Shown here: positions 56,319 through 64,000 of the stretch, piece by piece | Layout of the letters: each line of letters starts with the position of its first letter | How positions within the stretch are numbered: position 1 is the stretch's first letter | DNA from: Haliotis asinina | Lineage: Eukaryota; Mollusca; Gastropoda; Lepetellida; Haliotidae | Reading direction: 5' to 3' | Length of the DNA stretch: 64,000 nucleotides | NCBI RefSeq assembly: GCF_037392515.1 | Contig: NC_090285.1 | Span: 2,297,501 to 2,361,500 of the forward strand | Made by a program: the position numbers and the translations under genes | Notes under the pieces: generated by a model | What the model saw: only the letters and a program-made list of their open reading frames with translations | Databases searched by the model: none | What the model was told of the DNA's origin: nothing

Positions 56319-56635
56319 TGACCATGCTAAGCTTTGTTGAATAGGCATCTTAATGAAATTTGCTGATTGATTGGCCACGCCTCGAGGCACGCCACTAAAT
56401 GAGACGGCTTACATCACAAACTGAATGAAATTGGGCTTTTGAAATGAATTTCTGTCTTATGCAACGAGGGTCTACAATCTACGAAGCACTGATAACAAAT
56501 TGTATATAAATGAAGAGGACACTGCATTTGCATCCATATGGAGTAAATGGACACGTCAGCTGAACACTTCCTCCTTGCCAGCTGTCTTCTTTAACTTAAG
56601 AATGGGAAGCTAAGAAAAGGCACAGTTAGTGTGAA

Positions 56636-56706
56636 GCATCGGTGGTCTAGTGGTAGAATATTCGCCTGCCACGCGGGTGACCCGGGTTCGATTCCCGGTC
56701 GATGCA
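56636..56706 (+). tRNA. tRNA-Gly-GCC: tRNA-Gly(GCC), unit 61, C27T variant
   Basis: T at 56661 gives U27-G43. Trailer T4-G-T4-C-T2; upstream TATATAAA, so two marker sets are combined here. Confidence 0.94.
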
Positions 56707-57190
56707 CACTCTTTTGTTTTCTTGCGCCTCTAGGGGTTGAAAAAGCGGCCTCCAAACGCTTGTCTCCTGGTAAGAACACCTAGTCTGTGACGCAATGTGA
56801 TTGTTGTCAGTGATGTCACGTTTCTGTGACGTCAGGCCATTGTGAGGTCACAGGTGAGTCTTTCTATAGATATCAGAAGGTTGGAATGAGAGAACGTGTC
56901 CATTTACATGACTCCATTTGAAGTCGATGTAAGGACGGAACGTTGTGCAGCTTTCAGCATTGTCCCACACCAATCGGTGTCAGGCTGTCAATGAAGCAGT
57001 AATACCGTCAGTTCTACGTTGGATTACACACAATATTTCACTTCACAGCATGGCTGAGATAACAGAAAGTGTCCACAGCAAATTATACATATCAACATGA
57101 TGTATAGTCATGGAGTATGTCATTTCTACTTTCTTCAGTCACAGATGAACTCGACGTTTCTCCACCTATGTTCCTACAGGAGTAAAAAGA

Positions 57191-57262
57191 TGCGTCGGCC
57201 GGGAATCGAACCCGGATCGACTGCTTGGAAGGCAACCATGCTAACCTTTACACCACCGACGC
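57191..57262 (-). tRNA. tRNA-Gly-TCC: tRNA-Gly(TCC), unit 61
   Basis: Intact, T5 terminator; CTACAGG and CATTTCTAC in the spacer beyond. Confidence 0.96.
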
Positions 57263-57579
57263 TGACCATGCTAAGCTTTGTTGAATAGGCATCTTAATGA
57301 AATTTGCTGATTGATTGGCCACGCCTCGAGGCACGCCACTAAATGAGACGGCTTACATCACAAACTGAATGAAATTGGGCTTTTGAAATGAATTTCTGTC
57401 TTATGCAACGAGGGTCTACAATCTACGAAGCACTGATAACAAATTGTATATAAATGAAGAGGACACTGCATTTGCATCCATATGGAGTAAATGGACACGT
57501 CAGCTGAACACTTCCTCCTTGCCAGCTGTCTTCTTTAACTTAAGAATGGGAAGCTAAGAAAAGGCACAGTTAGTGTGAA

Positions 57580-57650
57580 GCATCGGTGGTCTAGTGGTAG
57601 AATACTCGCCTGCCACGCGGGTGACCCGGGTTCGATTCCCGGTCGATGCA
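57580..57650 (+). tRNA. tRNA-Gly-GCC: tRNA-Gly(GCC), unit 62
   Basis: Intact. Trailer T4-G-T7; upstream TATATAAA. Confidence 0.96.
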
Positions 57651-58134
57651 CACTCTTTTGTTTTTTTGCGCCTCTAGGGGTTGAAAAAGCGGCCTCCAAA
57701 CGCTTGTCTCCTGGTAAGAACACCTAGTCTGTGACGCAATGTGATTGTTGTCAGTGATGTCACGTTTCTGTGACGTCAGGCCATTGTGAGGTCACAGGTG
57801 AGTCTTTCTATAGATATCAGAAGGTTGGAATGAGAGAACGTGTCCATTTACATGACTCCATTTGAAGTCGATGTAAGGACGGAACGTTGTGCAGCTTTCA
57901 GCATTGTCCCACACCAATCGGTGTCAGGCTGTCAATGAAGCAGTAATACCGTCAGTTCTACGTTGGATTACACACAATATTTCACTTCACAGCATGGCTG
58001 AGATAACAGAAAGTGTCCACAGCAAATTATACATATCAACATGATGTATAGTCATGGAGTATGTCATTTGTACTTTCTTCAGTCACAGATGAACTCGACG
58101 TTTCTCCACCTATGTTCCTGCAGGAGTAAAAAGA

Positions 58135-58206
58135 TGCGTCGGCCGGGAATCGAACCCGGATCGACTGCTTGGAAGGCAACCATGCTAACCTTTACACCAC
58201 CGACGC
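58135..58206 (-). tRNA. tRNA-Gly-TCC: tRNA-Gly(TCC), unit 62
   Basis: Intact, T5 terminator; upstream TTACATCA. Confidence 0.96.
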
Positions 58207-58523
58207 TGACCATGCTAAGCTTTGTTGAATAGGCATCTTAATGAAATTTGCTGATTGATTGGCCACGCCTCGAGGCACGCCACTAAATGAGACGGCTTAC
58301 ATCACAAACTGAATGAAATTGGGCTTTTGAAATGAATTTCTGTCTTATGCAACGAGGGTCTACAATCTACGAAGCACTGATAACAAATTGTATATAAATG
58401 AAGAGGACACTGCATTTGCATCCATATGGAGTAAATGGACACGTCAGCTGAACACTTCCTCCTTGCCAGCTGTCTTCTTTAACTTAAGAATGGGAAGCTA
58501 AGAAAAGGCACAGTTAGTGTGAA

Positions 58524-58594
58524 GCATCGGTGGTCTAGTGGTAGAATATTCGCCTGCCACGCGGGTGACCCGGGTTCGATTCCCGGTCGATGCA
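58524..58594 (+). tRNA. tRNA-Gly-GCC: tRNA-Gly(GCC), unit 63, C27T variant
   Basis: T at 58549 gives U27-G43. Trailer T4-G-T4-C-T2; counterpart of unit 61. Confidence 0.94.
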
Positions 58595-59078
58595 CACTCT
58601 TTTGTTTTCTTGCGCCTCTAGGGGTTGAAAAAGCGGCCTCCAAACGCTTGTCTCCTGGTAAGAACACCTAGTCTGTGACGCAATGTGATTGTTGTCAGTG
58701 ATGTCACGTTTCTGTGACGTCAGGCCATTGTGAGGTCACAGGTGAGTCTTTCTATAGATATCAGAAGGTTGGAATGAGAGAACGTGTCCATTTACATGAC
58801 TCCATTTGAAGTCGATGTAAGGACGGAACGTTGTGCAGCTTTCAGCATTGTCCCACACCAATCGGTGTCAGGCTGTCAATGAAGCAGTAATACCGTCAGT
58901 TCTACGTTGGATTACACACAATATTTCACTTCACAGCATGGCTGAGATAACAGAAAGTGTCCACAGCAAATTATACATATCAACATGATGTATAGTCATG
59001 GAGTATGTCATTTCTACTTTCTTCAGTCACAGATTAACTCGACGTTTCTCCACCTATGTTCCTACAGGAGTAAAAAGA

Positions 59079-59150
59079 TGCGTCGGCCGGGAATCGAACC
59101 CGGATCGACTGCTTGGAAGGCAACCATGCTAACCTTTACACCACCGACGC
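59079..59150 (-). tRNA. tRNA-Gly-TCC: tRNA-Gly(TCC), unit 63
   Basis: Intact, T5 terminator; CTACAGG beyond it, but the upstream spacer returns to TTACGTCA and TATTGAAA. Confidence 0.96.
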
Positions 59151-59467
59151 TGACCATGCTAAGCTTTGTTGAATAGGCATCTTAATGAAATTTGCTGATT
59201 GATTGGCCACGCCTCGAGGCACGCCACTAAATGAGACGGCTTACGTCACAAACTGAATGAAATTGGGCTTTTGAAATGTATTTCTGTCTTATGCAACGAG
59301 GGTCTACAATCTACGAAGCAGTGATAACAAATTGTATTGAAATGAAGAGGACACTGCATTTGCATCCATATGGAGTAAATGGACACGTCAGCTGAACACT
59401 TCCTCCTTGCCAGCTGTCTTCTTTAACTTAAGAATGGGAAGCTAAGAAAAGGCACAGTTAGTGTGAA

Positions 59468-59538
59468 GCATCGGTGGTCTAGTGGTAGAATACTCGCCTG
59501 CCACGCGGGTGACCCGGGTTCGATTCCCGGTCGATGCA
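59468..59538 (+). tRNA. tRNA-Gly-GCC: tRNA-Gly(GCC), unit 64
   Basis: Intact. Trailer T4-G-T8. The spacer downstream has lost 7 bp at the middle CRE-like site (about 59657). Confidence 0.96.
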
Positions 59539-60016
59539 CACTCTTTTGTTTTTTTTGCGCCTCTAGGGGTTGAAAAAGCGGCCTCCAAACGCTTGTCTCC
59601 TGGTAAGAACATCTAGTCTGTGACGCAATGTGATTGTTGTCAGTGATGTCACGTTTGTGAGGCCATTGTGAGGTCACAGGTGAGTCTTTCTATAGATATC
59701 AGAAGGTTGGAATGAGAGAACGTGTCCATTTACATGACTCCATTTGAAGTCGATGTAAGGACGGAACGTTGTGCAGCTTTCAGCATTGTCCCACACCAAT
59801 CGGTGTCAGGCTGTCAATGAAGCAGTAAAACCGTCAGTTCTACGTTGGATTACACACAATATTTCACTTCACAGCATGGCTGAGATAACAGAAAGTGTCC
59901 ACAGCAAATTATACATATCAACATGATGTATAGTCATGGAGTATGTCATTTGTACTTTCTTCAGTCACAGATAAACTCGACGTTTCTCCACCTATGTTCC
60001 TGCAGGAGTAAAAAGA

Positions 60017-60088
60017 TGCGTCGGCCGGGAATCGAACCCGGATCGACTGCTTGGAAGGCAACCATGCTAACCTTTACACCACCGACGC
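60017..60088 (-). tRNA. tRNA-Gly-TCC: tRNA-Gly(TCC), unit 64
   Basis: Intact, T5 terminator; upstream TTACATCA. Confidence 0.96.
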
Positions 60089-60405
60089 TGACCATGCTAA
60101 GCTTTGTTGAATAGGCATCTTAATGAAATTTGCTGATTGATTGGCCACGCCTCGAGGCACGCCACTAAATGAGACGGCTTACATCACAAACTGAATGAAA
60201 TTGGGCTTTTGAAATGAATTTCTGTCTTATGCAACGAGGGTCTACAATCTACGAAGCACTGATAACAAATTGTATATAAATGAAGAGGACACTGCATTTG
60301 CATCCATATGGAGTAAATGGACACGTCAGCTGAACACTTCCTCCTTGCCAGCTGTCTTCTTTAACTTAAGAATGGGAAGCTAAGAAAAGGCACAGTTAGT
60401 GTGAA

Positions 60406-60476
60406 GCATCGGTGGTCTAGTGGTAGAATACTCGCCTGCCACGCGGGTGACCCGGGTTCGATTCCCGGTCGATGCA
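60406..60476 (+). tRNA. tRNA-Gly-GCC: tRNA-Gly(GCC), unit 65
   Basis: Intact. Trailer T4-G-T7; upstream TATATAAA. Confidence 0.96.
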
Positions 60477-60960
60477 CACTCTTTTGTTTTTTTGCGCCTC
60501 TAGGGGTTGAAAAAGCGGCCTCCAAACGCTTGTCTCCTGGTAAGAACACCTAGTCTGTGACGCAATGTGATTGTTGTCAGTGATGTCACGTTTCTGTGAC
60601 GTCAGGCCATTGTGAGGTCACAGGTGAGTCTTTCTATAGATATCAGAAGGTTGGAATGAGAGAACGTGTCCATTTACATGACTCCATTTGAAGTCGATGT
60701 AAGGACGGAACGTTGTGCAGCTTTCAGCATTGTCCCACACCAATCGGTGTCAGGCTGTCAATGAAGCAGTAATACCGTCAGTTCTACGTTGGATTACACA
60801 CAATATTTCACTTCACAGCATGGCTGAGATAACAGAAAGTGTCCACAGCAAATTATACATATCAACATGATGTATAGTCATGGAGTATGTCATTTGTACT
60901 TTCTTCAGTCACAGATGAACTCGACGTTTCTCCACCTATGTTCCTGCAGGAGTAAAAAGA

Positions 60961-61032
60961 TGCGTCGGCCGGGAATCGAACCCGGATCGACTGCTTGGAA
61001 GGCAACCATGCTAACCTTTACACCACCGACGC
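60961..61032 (-). tRNA. tRNA-Gly-TCC: tRNA-Gly(TCC), unit 65
   Basis: Intact, T5 terminator; CATGCC upstream flank with TTACGTCA. Confidence 0.96.
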
Positions 61033-61349
61033 TGACCATGCCAAGCTTTGTTGAATAGGCATCTTAATGAAATTTGCTGATTGATTGGCCACGCCTCGAG
61101 GCACGCCACTAAATGAGACGGCTTACGTCACAAACTGAATGAAATTGGGCTTTTGAAATGTATTTCTGTCTTATGCAACGAGGGTCTACAATCTACGAAG
61201 CACTGATAACAAATTGTATATAAATGAAGAGGACACTGCATTTGCATCCATATGGAGTAAATGGACACGTCAGCTGAACACTTCCTCCTTGCCAGCTGTC
61301 TTCTTTAACTTAAGAATGGGAAGCTAAGAAAAGGCACAGTTAGTGTGAA

Positions 61350-61420
61350 GCATCGGTGGTCTAGTGGTAGAATACTCGCCTGCCACGCGGGTGACCCGGG
61401 TTCGATTCCCGGTCGATGCA
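61350..61420 (+). tRNA. tRNA-Gly-GCC: tRNA-Gly(GCC), unit 66
   Basis: Intact. Trailer T4-G-T7; upstream TATATAAA; downstream CACAACAATCGG and ATATGTCAC variants. Confidence 0.96.
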
Positions 61421-61904
61421 CACTCTTTTGTTTTTTTGCGCCTCTAGGGGTTGAAAAAGCGGCCTCCAAACGCTTGTCTCCTGGTAAGAACACCTAGTCT
61501 GTGACGCAATGTGATTGTTGTCAGTGATGTCACGTTTCTGTGACGTCAGGCCATTGTGAGGTCACAGGTGAGTCTTTCTATAGATATCAGAAGGTTGGAA
61601 TGAGAGAACGTGTCCATTTACATGACTCCATTTGAAGTCGATGTAAGGACGGAACGTTGTGCAGCTTTCAGCATTGTCCCACAACAATCGGTGTCAGGCT
61701 GTCAATGAAGCAGTAATACCGTCAGTTCTACGTTGGATTACACACAATATGTCACTTCACAGCATGGCTGAGATAACAGAAAGTGTCCACAGCAAATTAT
61801 ACATATCAACATGATGTATAGTCATGGAGTATGTCATTTGTACTTTCTTCAGTCACAGATGAACTCGACGTTTCTCCACCTATGTTCCTGCAGGAGTAAA
61901 AAGA

Positions 61905-61976
61905 TGCGTCGGCCGGGAATCGAACCCGGATCGACTGCTTGGAAGGCAACCATGCTAACCTTTACACCACCGACGC
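61905..61976 (-). tRNA. tRNA-Gly-TCC: tRNA-Gly(TCC), unit 66
   Basis: Intact, T5 terminator; the upstream spacer has GAAAATGGG, a right-edge variant. Confidence 0.96.
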
Positions 61977-62293
61977 TGACCATGCTAAGCTTTGTTGAAT
62001 AGGCATCTTAATGAAATTTGCTGATTGATTGGCCACGCCTCGAGGCACGCCACTAAATGAGACGGCTTACGTCACAAACTGAATGAAAATGGGCTTTTGA
62101 AATGTATTTCTGTCTTATGCAACGAGGGTCTACAATCTACGAAGCACTGATAACAAATTGTATTGAAATGAAGAGGACACTGCATTTGCATCCATATGGA
62201 GTAAATGGACACGTCAGCTGAACACTTCCTCCTTGCCAGCTGTCTTCTTTAACTTAAGAATGGGAAGCTAAGAAAAGGCACAGTTAGTGTGAA

Positions 62294-62364
62294 GCATCGG
62301 TGGTCTAGTGGTAGAATACTCGCCTGCCACGCGGGTGACCCGGGTTCGATTCCCGGTCGATGCA
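62294..62364 (+). tRNA. tRNA-Gly-GCC: tRNA-Gly(GCC), unit 67
   Basis: Intact. Trailer T4-G-T7; the splice-donor-like site downstream reads GTGAGG. Confidence 0.96.
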
Positions 62365-62848
62365 CACTCTTTTGTTTTTTTGCGCCTCTAGGGGTTGAAA
62401 AAGCGGCCTCCAAACGCTTGTCTCCTGGTAAGAACACCTAGTCTGTGACGCAATGTGATTGTTGTCAGTGATGTCACGTTTCTGTGACGTCAGGCCATTG
62501 TGAGGTCACAGGTGAGGCTTTCTATAGATATCAGAAGGTTGGAATGAGAGAACGTGTCCATTTACATGACTCCATTTGAAGTCGATGTAAGGACGGAACG
62601 TTGTGCAGCTTTCAGCATTGTCCCACACCAATCGGTGTCAGGCTGTCAATGAAGCAGTAATACCGTCAGTTCTACGTTGGATTACACACAATATGTCACT
62701 TCACAGCATGGCTGAGATAACAGAAAGTGTCCACAGCAAATTATACATATCAACATGATGTATAGTCATGGAGTATGTCATTTGTACTTTCTTCAGTCAC
62801 AGATGAACTCGACGTTTCTCCAGCCATGTTCCTGCAGGAGTAAAAAGA

Positions 62849-62920
62849 TGCGTCGGCCGGGAATCGAACCCGGATCGACTGCTTGGAAGGCAACCATGCT
62901 AACCTTTACACCACCGACGC
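62849..62920 (-). tRNA. tRNA-Gly-TCC: tRNA-Gly(TCC), unit 67
   Basis: Intact, T5 terminator; CATGCC upstream flank and CCAGCCATG beyond the terminator. Confidence 0.96.
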
Positions 62921-63237
62921 TGACCATGCCAAGCTTTGTTGAATAGGCATCTTAATGAAATTTGCTGATTGATTGGCCACGCCTCGAGGCACGCCACTAA
63001 ATGAGACGGCTTACGTCACAAACTGAATGAAAATGGGCTTTTGAAATGTATTTCTGTCTTATGCAACGAGGGTCTACAATCTACGAAGCACTGATAACAA
63101 ATTGTATTGAAATGAAGAGTACACTGCATTTGCATCCATATGGAGTAAATGGACACGTCAGCTGAACACTTCCTCCTTGCCAGCTGTCTTCTTTAACTTA
63201 AGAATGGGAAGCTAAGAAAAGGCACAGTTAGTGTGAA

Positions 63238-63308
63238 GCATCGGTGGTCTAGTGGTAGAATATTCGCCTGCCACGCGGGTGACCCGGGTTCGATTCCCGG
63301 TCGATGCA
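63238..63308 (+). tRNA. tRNA-Gly-GCC: tRNA-Gly(GCC), unit 68, C27T variant
   Basis: T at 63263 gives U27-G43. The trailer is T4-G-T7, so here C27T is separated from the T4-C-T2 trailer it accompanies elsewhere. Confidence 0.94.
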
Positions 63309-63792
63309 CACTCTTTTGTTTTTTTGCGCCTCTAGGGGTTGAAAAAGCGGCCTCCAAACGCTTGTCTCCTGGTAAGAACACCTAGTCTGTGACGCAATGT
63401 GATTGTTGTCAGTGATGTCACGTTTCTGTGACGTCAGGCCATTGTGAGGTCACAGGTGAGTCTTTCTATAGATATCAGAAGGTTGGAATGAGAGAACGTG
63501 TCCATTTACATGACTCCATTTGAAGTCGATGTAAGGACGGAGTGTTGTGCAGCTTTCAGCATTGTCCCACACCAATCGGTGTCAGGCTGTCAATGAAGCA
63601 GTAATACCGTCAGTTCTACGTTGGATTACACACAATATTTCACTTCACAGCATGGCTGAGATAATAGAAAGTGTCCACAGCAAATTATACATATCACGAT
63701 GATGTATAGTCATGGAGTATGTCATTTGTACTTTCTTCAGTCACAGATGAACTCGACGTTTCTCCAGCCATGTTCCTGCAGAAGTAAAAAGA

Positions 63793-63864
63793 TGCGTCGG
63801 CCGGGAATCGAACCCGGATCGACTGCTTGGAAGGCAACCATGCTAACCTTTACACCACCGACGC
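63793..63864 (-). tRNA. tRNA-Gly-TCC: tRNA-Gly(TCC), unit 68
   Basis: Intact, T5 terminator; CTGCAGAA and CCAGCCATG beyond it. The window ends 136 bp into its upstream spacer. Confidence 0.96.
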
Positions 63865-64000
63865 TGACCATGCTAAGCTTTGTTGAATAGGCATCTTAAT
63901 GAAATTTGCTGATTGATTGGCCACGCCTCGAGGCACGCCACTAAATGAGACGGCTTACGTCACAAACTGAATGAAATTGGGCTTTTGAAATGTATTTCTG

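Larger units (their letters stand above)
53804..56635. repeat. Three consecutive units that read as identical
   Basis: Units 58, 59 and 60 share every diagnostic variant: T4-G-T7, TTACATCA, GAATTTC, TATATAAA and AATACCG. I see no difference between them by eye. This points to very recent monomer amplification or conversion. Confidence 0.7.
56636..60405. repeat. Two-unit alternation, units 61-64
   Basis: Units 61 and 63 share a C27T GCC gene, CATTTCTAC and CTACAGG, while unit 62 between them has the common forms. The shift is 1888 bp. Confidence 0.6.
1..64000. repeat. Tandem array of 944-bp units, each with tRNA-Gly(GCC) and tRNA-Gly(TCC) in opposite orientation
   Basis: The same unit recurs without interruption: 67 complete units counted from one GCC gene to the next, then a last unit (from 63238) cut by the window edge. 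GCC genes start at 9, 953, 1898, 2842 and so on to 63238. Spacing is 944 bp in 56 of 67 intervals. The exceptions come from T-run length (7 or 8 T), a 1-bp spacer deletion, and deletions of 2, 7 and 15 bp. Units differ by scattered substitutions shared in patchwork fashion, so the array evolves in concert. Only 8 bp precede the first GCC gene, so both ends lie outside the window. A collapsed or falsely expanded assembly cannot be excluded by reading, but the many distinguishable unit variants argue for a true array. Confidence 0.98.

Noticed and set aside
59423-59677. Longer 84-residue - strand frame
   Set aside because: The same antisense frame, extended by the local 7-bp deletion and the 8-T trailer in unit 64; unique to one unit.
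1-64000. CRISPR array
   Set aside because: The whole 944-bp unit repeats, spacers included; there are no short repeats with unique spacers, and the genes are eukaryotic tRNAs.
1-64000. tRNA-derived SINE cluster
   Set aside because: Both tRNAs are full length with intact cloverleaves and terminators, there are no A-tails or target-site duplications, and units are strictly tandem.
1-64000. LTR or other virus-like element
   Set aside because: No coding remnants of any kind and no element ends; the only structure is the 944-bp unit.
1-64000. Pure assembly artefact (one unit copied many times)
   Set aside because: Units carry many different combinations of variants, and several independent small deletions. 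Local over-expansion at 53804-56635 remains possible.

Overview
This window is one uninterrupted tandem array of a unit of about 944 bp. It enters from the left edge and leaves through the right edge, so neither boundary of the array is seen. Each unit carries two full-length nuclear-type glycine tRNA genes: tRNA-Gly(GCC), 71 nt, on the + strand, and tRNA-Gly(TCC), 72 nt, on the - strand. I count 68 of each, 136 tRNA genes in 64 kb. No protein-coding gene is supported. The many 62-63 residue open frames are translations of the tRNA T-arm and D-arm and their flanks.

The organism is a eukaryote and most likely an animal, with the phylum undetermined. The genes lack an encoded CCA, have internal A and B boxes and end in T-runs typical of RNA polymerase III. 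The acceptor stem of the GCC gene (GCATCGG) is the form I recall from fly and worm glycine tRNAs, and the TCC gene aligns closely with the vertebrate gene I remember. These comparisons are from memory and no database search was run.

Unit layout, in unit 1 coordinates: GCC gene 9-79 (+); a 484-bp spacer 80-563 between the two 3' ends; TCC gene 564-635 (-); a 317-bp spacer 636-952 between the two 5' ends; then the next GCC gene at 953. The 484-bp spacer holds the T-run terminators, three GTGANGTCA (CRE/ATF-like) sites exactly 16 bp apart, a 52-nt hairpin with 19 pairs and several shorter palindromes. The 317-bp spacer holds an inverted CCAAT box, a CRE-like TTACGTCA, an ATTTGCAT octamer and two CAGCTG E-boxes. 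Every spacer in the window is a copy of one of these two, and I see no further gene in them.

Of 67 unit-to-unit intervals, 56 are exactly 944 bp; the others are 929, 938, 942, 943 or 945. Shared variants show higher-order repeats of two, three and four units, as expected from unequal exchange and gene conversion. Units near both window edges are the most divergent. The tRNA bodies are almost invariant, but a minority carry changes likely to matter: an altered TCC terminator in 10 copies, a T-stem mismatch in 5 TCC copies, a T55C change in one GCC copy and an A37T change in another.

Functionally the unit looks like a complete glycine-decoding cassette. GCC reads GGC and GGU; UCC reads GGA and, by wobble, GGG. 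Coordinated amplification of both isoacceptors suggests either high demand for glycine-rich proteins or selection on the array as a chromosomal structure. Both ideas are inference.
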